A stretch of 64,000 nucleotides of DNA from Boesenbergia rotunda (lineage: Eukaryota > Streptophyta > Magnoliopsida > Zingiberales > Zingiberaceae), in assembly GCA_024364735.1 (NCBI GenBank), contig JAGFNQ010004739.1:1-64000 (forward strand). The letters run 5' to 3'. Of this stretch, positions 53,664-63,443 are shown piece by piece. The first letter of the stretch is position 1. Each line of letters begins with the position of its first letter. The translations under genes were made by a program, and so were the position numbers. The notes beneath the pieces are model-generated. The model ran no database searches, had not been told where the DNA came from, and was given only the letters and a program-made list of their open reading frames with translations.

Positions 53664-54580
53664 CTATTTCTTTTCATTTAATTTTTCAAGTTTATCTATT
53701 ACTTCTGCTTTGTTTGAATTTTTGTAGACTTTATTAAGTGTAGCTTTGATTCTAAAAAATTCTTCTTCCTCCTCATCCTCATCATCAGAGTTATATTCTT
53801 TTACATCTTCACAGTAGGTAGAATAGTTTTCAGGGTTGTTAATTAATATTTCATAATTAATTTCATAGTTATCAGTATTATCCAAGAAATCATTAATTAA
53901 ATCTTCATAATTATCTACAGAGGTTTCTAGATTATCAGGATTATCTTCAGATTTATTCTCAAAAATATCAGAAACAATTTCATCATTATCCTTAAAATTA
54001 TCGTTATTAATATTGTCATTCTTAACATCTTCAGAAATATTAGAAATTAAAGGATTATTAATTTTAATTTCATCATTATCAACAATATTATCACAAATAT
54101 CAATTAAAGTATAATTATCCTTATCAGCATTATCAGATAAAATATTGGTATTAATTCTAAAAATGGTTGCATTGATATTAACAATTAAGGAATTCATATA
54201 TGATATTTTAGTATTATCAATGTTTAGTAATTTGTCATTCAACAACATAAGTTGATTATGCAAAAGATCTAGTTTATCAGAAAAATTAACAGATTTATCT
54301 AAATTATCAACATTACTGTATGACTGTGCAGGAATTTGAAAATTATTACCAAAATAAATTTTTTGTACCTTGATCAGACACTGATTCTTGTAGTGTCCGT
54401 GTTTTTGACATCTGAAGCACTGGATATGGCTCTTGTCCCTCCGGACTCCTGGCGCTGGTAGCTCCTTTACCGCCGGTGGTGACGACCGAATCTTACGAGT
54501 AGGAAACTAGTTTTTATAGTGTCCTCTCTCCCTGCACTTGAAACATATGATATGGAACTTAAAATTAGACATAATAAAAA
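53664..54580 (-). pseudogene. Gag C-terminal relic of element Y
   Basis: Reading the minus strand from about 54558: a first zinc knuckle CFKCRERGHYKN followed by a stop where the last Cys should be close, then a basic linker, then an intact second knuckle CFRCQKHGHYKNQC (about 54410-54370). The frame continues into a 199-residue open stretch (53664-54263) dominated by Asn, Asp, Ile and Glu, ending in an acidic DDEDEEEEEFF and a Lys-rich tail. The knuckles and linker match the 6855 Gag (CYICRERGHY.. and CFKCQEFGHY..). The N-terminal Gag domain is missing. Confidence 0.8.
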
Positions 54581-54662
54581 ATATACCTGATTCACCCCTG
54601 GCTCCCCCTCAACTCCTGGTGTCTTTGCTCTGTCGACTGTTAGTCTGGTGAAGAGCTATTAG

Positions 54663-54674
54663 GCTCTGATACCA
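54663..54674 (-). promoter_or_regulatory. Primer-binding site of element Y (tRNA-iMet)
   Basis: The reverse complement is TGGTATCAGAGC, two bases inside the LTR boundary at 54677. Confidence 0.92.
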
Positions 54675-55941
54675 CTTGTGGGACCGGTGCTATCGATAGA
54701 GGGAGGGTGAATATCGACTCGAAAAATCTTTTCGGAAAACTCCGTCGTTTGTTTGTTCGTTCTAGACAAAGAGTTAGTAGCACAGTGGAAAAATAAAGAA
54801 ACAAACGAAAGACACAACTCAGAGTGCACGTAGGTTTTTTACTTGGTTCCCAACCCCCCAGGGTTAGTACGTCCAAGGCCTAAGCACGGGAAGCATCCGC
54901 CCACTAATGGTCTCCTTTCTAGACTTTCCGGATGCGAAGAAACCTGTCTTACAGTGCAAGTATTCCAACCAAAAAGATTAAGAAACTAAGTGCATAAAAA
55001 TAAATGCAAGCCAAACAAAAATCGAAGACCCGACCGATCTAGAACTCCGAAGTGCAGCGCACTTCCTCCTGGAGCCTCCTTGGTCGCAAAGCTTCACCTC
55101 TAGCACTTTTTCTTTGCTTAGAATGCTTAGAATGTTGTTGTGAATCATATTTTGAGTTGAGGGGTCGAAGCCCCTTTTATAGCTTCTTCTCGAGCGCCCT
55201 AGAGCCTCTGGGGCACCTCATTGGCTGTCAAAATTTCATCCTTGCTCGTGAACTTCATGAAGCTGATAAGGCAGCAGTCTTGGGCGCCCAAGAGTATACT
55301 AGGTGCCTGGATCATCCAGGCGCCTAGTATCCAGGGCGCCTGGATGCTTGGGGCGCCCAGGTTCAATGGGGGCACCCAGGAGTAGTTTTTCCAGTCTTCT
55401 CTTGTGTTTGTTCGTCTGCTTTGCCTCCAATTCTAGGTACTTGCAAGATACACAAACACAAGACAACACACATATATAATCTTAGCCTTAATGATTGGTT
55501 CTGACTTTGGATTTCTTGTGAAACCCTAGGTCGAACCGAGTTCCCTTCTCGGGGAATGCGCCTTTGCCTACTCCTCTCAGGAGAAGTTTGCCAAGCGGCT
55601 CCTCCGATTGGACTTTTGCCTGATCTTCCGGATCAGGACTTAGGTGCCCAGTCCACGTCCAGGACCTATTCCCAACCCTTGGTCAGGTCTTCGGCGCCCA
55701 GCCCTCGGCTAGGACTTATTGCCCAATTCCTTGAATCGGGACTTCGTGTCCAGTCCACGACTAGGACTTATTTCCCAACTCTTGGTCAGGTCTTAGGTGC
55801 CCAGCCCTCGGCCAGGACTTATTGCCTAATTACTCGAGAATCAGGACTTTGTGCCCAACCTCTCCTTCGGGTCAGGTCTTAGGTGTGCCCAGCCCCTGAC
55901 CAGGATTAGTGCCCAATCCATTATCAGGACTTAGTGCTCAA

Positions 55942-57424
55942 TGTTTCTCATACTTATGAAAAGACCTAAAGTGAATTTGAGTTAAGGAGCACACAGGTGC
56001 TCGATGAAAAGTTAAAGTGAGAAAAGTAAAGGTTTTTAGCATGCAAATATATGCAAAAACAAGTAAAGTGATAAGTTTAAGTATGGTAAGTAAAAAAGTA
56101 TTTTACTTTGAGAAAGAGACATGTACCGGGCAAATGTAAGGCCCATCGAAAGTTAGAAAGTAAAGTTCTAATAGGGTGCGGTGGCTAGCTACCTCGCAAC
56201 CTATTAGAAAAGCGCGCAGTTGGTACACTGATACCATGGTACAACGTCAAGGCCTAAAGAGAAAGTTGATTATTATTTTCAAGTATATAAGTATGATCAA
56301 GTAGTTCCTTTTTGGAGAAAGTGTTTAATTATTATATGTGTACCTTGTTACAATGCAAGCATGATAAAGTAGTTCAAGTAGTAAGCATGGTTAGTTGTGT
56401 ACATTGATACATTAACAAGCATGATAAAGTGATTCAAGTTGTAAGCATGTTTAGTTGTAAGTTTTGAAGTAAGTAAAGTTTTAAATCATTCCTTGAAATG
56501 AGCATGTTTAGTATTGACATCATGATTTTGTGAGTAGGGATTTACTTACTAAGCATTGTGCTTATTAGTTGCATTTTCCTTCTATTGCAGATAAAGGAAA
56601 AGAGAAAGCGTAAGTTGGGAGGCGACAGGACTTGCATTGATGTTCAGTGGAGGTGGAACCGGGGAAAAAGATCCGTTGGATTGAGTATGAGCAGAGTTTC
56701 GGTATTTAGAAACATTTAGTTTTATGTTTTGAATGGTAAAGAGTGAACCAATGTGTTTAATTTCCGCATAGAGTAGGAAGTTGATACAACTTGAAGATGT
56801 TTACTTATGATTTTCCATACGTTTGGTTAGTTTGGTTAAGTTCCGTAAAAGTCCTAACTGCAAGTTGAAGAAGTTGTTTTGATTGGCTAAAATGGTTAAA
56901 AAACTAGTATGGAGTATAGAAATGGTGCTATGTCTGTGTATGGCTTGAAACTATATGTTCTGTGAGTTTTTGAATTAAGTTTTATCCGCTGCATTTTCTT
57001 TTCTTCAGTAGCAGAGGAGGACACGGGCACGGGCGTGCTCTTCAGCACGCCCCGGGCGTGTCGTTCACTGGCAGACCTCTGCGGTGACAGACGCGGGCGT
57101 GCCCATCCGCCCCACGGGCGTGTCAGCCAGCACAGCCGGGGCCACGGGCGTGTCAGTCAACACGCCTTGGGCGTGTCCTTCCCTGTCCAGAGATAGTATG
57201 ATTTGCCAAGTAGTAGACAAGGTAACGGTTCGTCTAAGGTAGGAAAAAAAAAAGTAATTCCGCATCCCGCCATGCCTCAAAGTAGCGGAGGAGGAATGGA
57301 GTAACGGTCCGTAATAAGACAAGGAGAAGGTGTAACCTAAGGCTAAGGGTAAGGTAAAGTTGAGGTTAAGCACAAGCGACGACCCGGCTTAAGTAGAGGG
57401 TAGAGAAGAAGTCGGGCCGTCACA
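55942..57424 (+). mobile_element. Gypsy (Tekay-like) LTR fragment
   Basis: The right end GGGCCGTCACA is a typical Tekay-type LTR end. The segment about 56190-56290 (CTACCTCG.. GCGCGCAGTTGGTAC.. GTTGATTATTA) matches 59665-59745 of the LTR at 58691. The left end TGTTTCTCATAC lacks the usual TGTNACG start, so the 5' end appears truncated. There is no 5-bp target duplication; instead about 130 bases of host LTR are present on both sides. GGGCGTG-based inverted repeats lie at 57031-57175. Confidence 0.75.
57031..57175 (+). repeat. GGGCGTG/CACGCCC inverted repeats
   Basis: 57031-57052 has perfect 9-nt arms (GGGCGTGCT/AGCACGCCC) around CTTC. 57147-57166 has 7-nt arms (GGCGTGT/ACACGCC) around CAGTCA. 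Further ACGGGCGTG copies lie between them. Confidence 0.9.
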
Positions 57425-58451
57425 AGCCGTCGGCCAGGACTTATTGCCTAATTACTCGAATCAGGACTTTGTGCCCAACCCTCGGTCAGGTCTTAGGTGT
57501 CCAGCCCTCGACCAGGACTTAGTGCCCAATCCATTATCAGGACTTAGTGCTCAATTCCTCGAACCAAGATTTATTGCCTAGGTTAACTAGGACTTTGTTT
57601 ACCTTGATACGAATTTCTTGACTAACCCTTACCTTGTCTAATATATCACTAACTTAAGTATATTGTTAAACATTGAAATACTAGAGGAGGACATCACTGA
57701 TGTATCTTGCACCAACACATCCATCTCCCCGTGTTTAAGATATCGAATGTCCATCAATTAATTTAAATTACTGACAATTTTAATTAATCAACTTCTAACT
57801 CCTTGACTAGTACCACTCAACCTTATCATCATGTTGGATTAAATCCACCTACAGGGTTTAACATGATGAACCTTATGAGCTCATCGAGGGGGCATCATCA
57901 TCCCGACTCATCAAGACACGGATTCCGTCAATAATCAACAACACACCATGCACATAATATTGTTTCCCGACTTACCGGGCCTATCGATTTAGTAGAATAA
58001 ATCTCGCCCATTGGTAAATCAAAGAAATAACTATTATATACACATGCCCGTTATTATATCGGGATTTAAAGATTGTACTCCATAATAATCCGAGGTTCGA
58101 TCCAATTATCAAGTCAGTACAAATTGGATCACCTCTATTTTGGTCCACTCAATGCACACAAAGTGCACTAGTGTAATTCTATGGTCAAGACAAACCACAC
58201 CTAATTACACTACAACCATCCCAATGGTTTGTCCAACTCCATCTCGGTTGTGAGCCTCTACTTATACAATGCAAGGGACTGATAACACGATCTTCTGTGT
58301 GTCACCACATACCATGTTATCTACAATGCAAAGTATGAGACTATTATGCATATACTAATATAAACATGCAATTGTGTTGTTGTGATTCTCTTTCAAAATG
58401 TAGATGTTTTATATAAAAGGATAAGTCTTTTAGTATACATCTAACACAAAA

Positions 58452-58690
58452 ATGTACATGGTAAGGAAATTTTCAAAGTTTCTTAAAACTAACAATTTTA
58501 ATGTCACAGGCTACTTTGAAGGAAAAGAAAGGTTCAATGCTACAACTACCAAGAGAAAGGGCACATCAAGGATAACTATTGGAGTTGCAAGGTTACAAAC
58601 ATAGTTCCACATTGAAAATACATGGGAAAGATCATGAGCTTATAAGAGAAAGATATCTCTATTGATATGAGACCTTTTCCGTAGAGCTCA
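58452..58690 (+). pseudogene. Gag fragment with decayed zinc knuckle
   Basis: Continuation of the gag cut at 46279: MVRKFSKFLK.. then a knuckle near 58525-58575 that reads CYNYQEKGHIKDNYW, with Tyr at two expected Cys positions. Both Cys-to-Tyr changes fit G-to-A transitions on this strand. It ends at the Tekay-like LTR at 58691 (target gctca) and resumes after 61130. Confidence 0.8.
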
Positions 58691-58959
58691 TGTAACGCCC
58701 GAAAATTCTCAAACCTAAATTTAGAAATATCCTAGAATTAATTCTGAATTTATGGATATTTTTATAGAATTTTTCCATGAACAAATAAGGCAAAAATGAA
58801 TAAAAATAGAATGCGCAGTAAAAATATTATAATAGGGTTTAAACCCAAGACCTATACATGAGAAGAGAATAAACTTACCAAGTGGGCTAATCTATTTTCA
58901 TTAGTACAGAATAGAGGGAAATATAGATAAGGTAAAGTTAGTTAAATTTTTTCCATAAG

Positions 58960-58967
58960 TATAAAAG
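58960..58967 (+). promoter_or_regulatory. TATA box of the Tekay-like LTR
   Basis: TATAAAAG, about 270 bp into the LTR, followed by a pyrimidine-rich leader. Confidence 0.6.
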
Positions 58968-59452
58968 GGGAACTTAGGGTTTTTATATTCATTCTTTTCC
59001 CTCACATCTTCTCACCGCCAACTCCCTCTCTCCCTCTCGTGATTTTCTTCCTCTTCTCCTCTTCTCTTGCCGCCCAAGACAAAGGGGAAGCCAAGGGAAG
59101 GTCTCAAGAGACCCTATTCTTTACGGGGACCCTCGTAGACGCGAGGAGAACGCCAAGAAGCAAGAAGAACGTTGTAGTTCGACGTTCCCTCAGGAATTTC
59201 AGATTTTTATTCGTAAGAAAACCTAGCACAGGATGTAAGTACCCCTCACCTGTAGTATAAGTAGTTTCGGTCGATTTTCCGTATGCTTTATCTCCTTATA
59301 TGTATGTTCTACGATTAGAAATCGTAAATTATGAACAAGCACGCACGTTAGGTGTTTGTTAAAATGTTCAGTTCAGTTAATGCTATAGAAAGCATTAAAG
59401 AATAGAAATTCTTGCTTCAGTTTATGATTGGGACCAAGGTCCAACGGGATGG

Positions 59453-59649
59453 GCTCCTAGTTGCCCCTAGGTTTAGATAACCTAGTAAAAGCAAGAATCA
59501 GAAAAGGAAAGAAAAGTATAAAGGACTATTTTATTTTCAGTGGCATTGTACCAGACTCCGGTCCAGGGATAGGCTCCAAGTTGCCTCTAGGTTTAGATAA
59601 CCTAGTATGGGATGGGCTCCTAGTTGCCCCTAGGTTTAGATAACCTAGT
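59453..59649 (+). repeat. Short repeat, three copies
   Basis: GGCTCCTAGTTGCCCCTAGG-type units near 59453, 59571 and 59614, each followed by TTTAGATAACCTAGTA. Spacing is irregular. They lie in the body of the Tekay-like LTR. Confidence 0.8.
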
Positions 59650-60748
59650 AGAACCCTAATGGATTTGGGATTTGCTACCTCGGGTTTATTAGGGATGCGC
59701 GCACAGTTGGTACATTGTCGGGCCCACAGCAGTTGATTATTACTTTCACCTACTATATGTATTTAGTTTTTAGAAATTCATATTAGCACGTGGTGAATTT
59801 AATAATTAGTTTTATGTTAGTTAGTTTCAGTTCCAGTTCAGATATGTATGTCATGCTATAGCTTACTTTTCAGTTTTAGTTTAGTATGTGCCATGTCTCA
59901 GTTATATGCCATGACATTCTATGATATGTATTTTAGCATGAGCCTAGCATGATTACTTATGGATATGAGCATGTATGTACATAGCATGTTTTACAAAAGC
60001 ATAATTTGAGTTTTCATAGTTTTGTGAGGCTAGATGGTACTTACTAAGCTTTATGTTTATTAGTTTGCATTTCCTTATACTGCAGATACAGGTAAAGGAA
60101 AGCACTAGTAGCGGAGGCGGCGGGCTTGATGCAAAGTGTGTGTGATGGTGGAGTTGGAATAAAAGTCTTCGGAACTTGTAAAGCATAGAAATAATCCTTT
60201 TTATGCTTCTTTAGTTATTTCACAATATATTATGTGAACCATGTATGAACTTAATTAGACTTGTATTCGTGGTGCCTAGTATGCTTGAAGTAGTTTACTT
60301 ACCTGACTTAATATTGGATTTGTGAATGCTTGAATGTCATGAGTCATTTACTTGTGATAGAGTAATTTAGACCCATGTTTACGCTTTAGGAGTAAGAATT
60401 TGATACTTTTAATCTACATGCTAAATACTTAAGATATGCTTGTTCTAAGATTAATGCACCATATGGAATGACATGTAGTTGCTAAGAATGCCTTTAGATA
60501 GGAATACTGAATAGTTTCAATAAGAAGTTGATACGAACTTGGCACATTCATGTTATGCTTCTACATGTCGTTTTTGTGATTTCTAAGTTGCTATACATGC
60601 TAGAAACCCTCCAAAAACGTGTAATAAATGCCCTAGAATGGTTGTGGAACTTTATTTATGTCATTCTGCTTGTTAGATATGATTTTGGTACATTGTGGCT
60701 CAAGTTTGATAAATTCTGGAAATCTGAAAGCTGGAATTTCAGAACTAC

Positions 60749-60837
60749 CAGTCAACTGGGAAAACACCAGTCGACTGGTATCGGGCACAGAAACATTCTG
60801 TGGCCCGACCAGTCGACTGACATATAACAGTCGACTG
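60749..60837 (+). repeat. CAGTCGACTG palindromes in the Tekay-like LTR
   Basis: Four CAGTCRACTG sites (60749, 60768, 60809, 60828). The middle pair brackets CGGGCACAGAA..TTCTGTGGCCCG, arms that pair with one bulge, so 60768-60818 could fold into one long stem. Confidence 0.9.
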
Positions 60838-60860
60838 GTACTGTGTAAAACAGAAGTGAT

Positions 60861-60921
60861 ATAGAGCAGCTGGTTAGTGCTTAAGTCATGCAATGCAGAG
60901 GTTGGGGGATCGAATCCTACC
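60861..60921 (+). ncRNA. tRNA-like stretch with A-box and B-box resemblance
   Basis: AGAGCAGCTGGTTAGTGC resembles a tRNA D-arm (A box), and GGATCGAATCC at 60907-60917 is one change from the B-box consensus GGTTCGANTCC, at a tRNA-like distance. No good acceptor stem can be drawn, so a functional tRNA is unlikely. It may be a SINE head or an absorbed tRNA fragment. Confidence 0.4.
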
Positions 60922-61130
60922 AAGATAATAAAATAAAAATTTTGCTTTATTTTGGGCTAGTTAGTACTTTCAACATGTTTATGAATTGTTAGTTCAGTAA
61001 ATAGCGAAATAAGAAATTTTAAATTCTCCCAGTTGGTTCAGCATTATCAGAAATCACTAATTAGTCAGCCAGTTAGTTAGTAGCGATCCGCCTTAAAGCT
61101 TAGTACCAGAAGGCGGGTCGTTACAGCTCA

Positions 61131-62348
61131 AGAGCAAAACCATGAGGGTTTAAGCCCAAAGTGGACGATATCATACTATTGTGGAGATATCTAAATTTTT
61201 TTTTTGGTCCTAACAATAATTGCCCGAAGCTAAAAGCAAGGAGAAAGATCAAGGCAGAACAAGCTAAAGAACCTTAAAGCGATGTGGAGCGAGTCATCAT
61301 TCTCAGAATCCGAGATGGAGGAGTATGCCGGTCTTGCGCTAATGATAAGCCATCAAGGAGAAGACAACGTAAGCTGGTCCTAAATGAGAATCAAGATCAT
61401 CGATGAAGAGGGAGTGTCAGATTACGAATCCGACACGGTAAGTGAGGTATGTATCTCCTTATCAACTTTATGATGCTAGAAGATGCTATGTAGATCGCTA
61501 TGCAAATTATGAACCAAATACATAAACCTAAAAAAGGATAACATTAAATTGAAAATAAACTTATCCAATCCATGTCCATAAGAACACCGTGACAAGGTTC
61601 AAACTAAAAATTGAAAATTGAAAAAGAAAATAAAAATGTTAGAAAAGAACTATGCATGCTCAAATAACTTTCAAATTTCAAACTATTAAAATTTTCACGG
61701 AGGACTAAACTTGTATATTATGATCATAAGGGTCAAATTATAAAAGTACCAAGAAATTATATTTCACCTAAATATTTGATAAATCCTGTAGATAGAAACT
61801 TATTTTGGATTTCTAAATCTATCTTGAATTGTTAAAATATTTTTCTATGCATGCTAGAGATTAATTTTCTTTCTTTTGTGTGTTGAAAAATATTTTTAAA
61901 ATTACTTTTAAGTAAAATCTATTTTAATTTTTTTTGTGATACACATCATGCATATCTATCCATAGAAAATTTTTGGGAATTTTTGACTGTTAAATAAATT
62001 TTTATAACTTTTTGATCAAAAGTTGAAGTTTTAATTTTAAAAATACTTTGAAGATGATTTTTAAACAACCGAATTTTTTTGGAGGTTATCCATTCAATTT
62101 TGACTTGTCAAAAAATTATCAAGATTTTTTAATTCAAAATTTATTTTTAAACATTTATTTTTCAAATTTATGCATCTATTAAGAAATTATTTTTAAAAAT
62201 TATTTTATCTTAAAAATTTTCATGTGACCATATCTAATATTTTGACATATTTTCTAAAATTTTTAGAAATTTCGAATAAAAGGATAATTTTCTATGAATT
62301 TTCTAACTAAAACTTAATTTTTAAATTGAAAATATCTTGAAAACATAT
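61131..62348 (+). other. Internal region of the second gag-only element, middle
   Basis: A short Gag-like acidic segment (MWSESSFSESEMEEYAGLALM near 61280-61345) is followed by stops, then AT-rich non-coding DNA with AAAATTTTTAAAATTA words. No pol sequence is visible. Confidence 0.65.
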
Positions 62349-63065
62349 TGATAGAGATAAATAATCGGGGAGGACACATGTCACGGAAAAGCTACGTGGC
62401 AGTGCTAACCAAGCTAGAGACCCGAGGTTAGGTAGGAAAGTCGGGCCCCGAGACTATCTCGGGAGAATAGAGGAAGACCGCAGAGGCCAGACCGGGAGCT
62501 CGGGCTCCCGAGACACTGGGGGGAATGAGGAAGGTCCTCAAACTCAGTCCAGGAGGTAAGACCCCGAGATTAACTTGAGAGAGTGGAGCCTAAAGAATAG
62601 CTTAGGGAGAAGAGAACAAAGCTTCAAGCACCCCCTTTCAGAACAGGAAATTCAACATGTAGTTATTGCCTGTAACGCATGATAATGATGGACTTAATAG
62701 CCATGATGGTCGTTACCGGCCTCACAGAGTGGAGAACAGCTGTCAAATAACCAATGACCATTAAACGTGGGGGGAGGGTGGGAGGTGGAGACGTGCGGAG
62801 GGAAGACATCAAGTATATAAGATGCTTTGACACCCAGGTAAGGAGGGACGGTAAAAAATTTATACCTGAATACTTTGATTCCTCGTTTCCTCCCTAGAAG
62901 AGATATTTCTGACTTAAGCGTCTGAGAGGGCTCCACCGGAACTCCTTCCGGTGCATCCCCTTTATGCTCGTGTTAATTTCGTAGGCGCCAACGTCCTCTC
63001 CTCGTCATTGTCATCCCGGGCTGCACTTTGATGATTCGTCATCTCCGTCGTTCACTTCTAGAACA
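62349..63065 (+). mobile_element. Small solo LTR, 717 bp
   Basis: A GC-richer island in AT-rich DNA. It starts TGATAGAGATAAATAATC and ends CACTTCTAGAACA, with exact target duplication catat (62344-62348 and 63066-63070). TATA box (TATATAAG) near 62813. CCCGAG and CTCGGG words recur at about 62410-62580. The family is not recognised. It does not resemble the other LTRs in the window. A Gypsy origin is plausible from the TG..CA ends and size alone. Confidence 0.82.
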
Positions 63066-63070
63066 CATAT

Positions 63071-63430
63071 GTTTGACAAAATAAGGTTTTTTTTATAATT
63101 GATGATTAAACTTTACATACTCACAAAATAACAACTTATTTTGGACAAAGAAAGCTATTTTGTGTTTTTTTTTTCAAAAACTATTTCTTGTAATCAAATT
63201 TTAAAGAGATGGTTCTTTTAAATAGCAAAGATTTTTAAACTTCATTCTTTTTACTTAAAGATTTTTTTCCTTAACCCATTTTTTATGTGATAAAAGGAGG
63301 AGAAAATGAAAATTAAGTTAAGGGGAGACTTTATTGCAATATTTTTTTGTACATAATTGCAAAAGTATTATTACTTATTTTTTATTTATTGCTTATGTTT
63401 CTCTAACTTAACTCGGGTTTATGTACGACA
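63071..63430 (+). other. AT-rich 3' internal region before the polypurine tract
   Basis: Runs of T and A and no ORF. One AAGGGGAGACTTT run near 63320 resembles the polypurine tract 110 bases downstream. Confidence 0.6.
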
Positions 63431-63443
63431 AAAAGAGGGAGAT
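63431..63443 (+). promoter_or_regulatory. 3' polypurine tract of the second gag-only element
   Basis: AAAAGAGGGAGAT abuts the 3' LTR start TGTAAGTACTTCAGG. Confidence 0.88.

Larger units (their letters stand above)
47396..57717 (-). mobile_element. Element Y: third gag-only LTR element
   Basis: Minus-strand element with target duplication catcc at 47391-47395 and 57718-57722. 5' LTR at 54677-57717 (carrying an insertion), iMet primer site at 54663-54674, gag relic at 53664-54580, non-coding DNA, polypurine tract at 48745-48759, and 3' LTR at 47396-48744. A solo LTR (49922-51922) sits in its internal region. No pol genes are present. The 5' part of gag is absent: only about 100 bases separate the primer site from the first zinc knuckle. 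Confidence 0.9.
54677..57717 (-). repeat. 5' LTR of element Y, interrupted
   Basis: Matches 47396-48744 over 54677-55941 and 57425-57717, with numerous substitutions. Palindromes lie at about 55194-55380 and the TATA box at 55175-55182. The hairpin array (from about 55640) is cut by a Gypsy-type LTR at 55942 and partly repeated on its far side. Confidence 0.88.
46280..58446 (-). mobile_element. Family-X solo LTR, split by element Y
   Basis: Read on the minus strand it starts TGTTAGATGTATAC (58446) and ends ATACCCATCA (46280). The target duplication caaaa is at 46275-46279 and 58447-58451. Its own sequence is 46280-47395 plus 57723-58446, about 1.84 kb. A TATA-like ATATATAT lies near 47228-47236. 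The leader region (about 46700-47150) contains GCCGGC and GAAGAAG-rich text. The same family supplies 1-1625. No ORF with a recognisable domain is present. Confidence 0.88.
58691..61125 (+). mobile_element. Solo LTR, Ty3/Gypsy Tekay-like
   Basis: 2435 bp with exact target duplication gctca (58686-58690 and 61126-61130). It starts TGTAACGCCCG and ends CGGGTCGTTACA, the ends of Del/Tekay chromovirus LTRs. TATA box (TATAAAAG) at 58960-58967. 59440-59650 has three copies of a short unit GCTCC(T/A)AGTTGCC..CTAGGTTTAGATAACC. A CAGTCGACTG block lies at 60749-60837 and a tRNA-like stretch at 60861-60921. No internal domain remains. Confidence 0.92.

Noticed and set aside
47391..57722. Target preference for catcc, since both element Y and the 6855 element have this 5-bp duplication.
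   Set aside because: Only two events; the other related insertions have ttatt, ataac and cattg. Chance cannot be excluded.
60861..60921. A functional tRNA gene.
   Set aside because: No convincing acceptor stem or anticodon arm; only the A-box and B-box regions look right.
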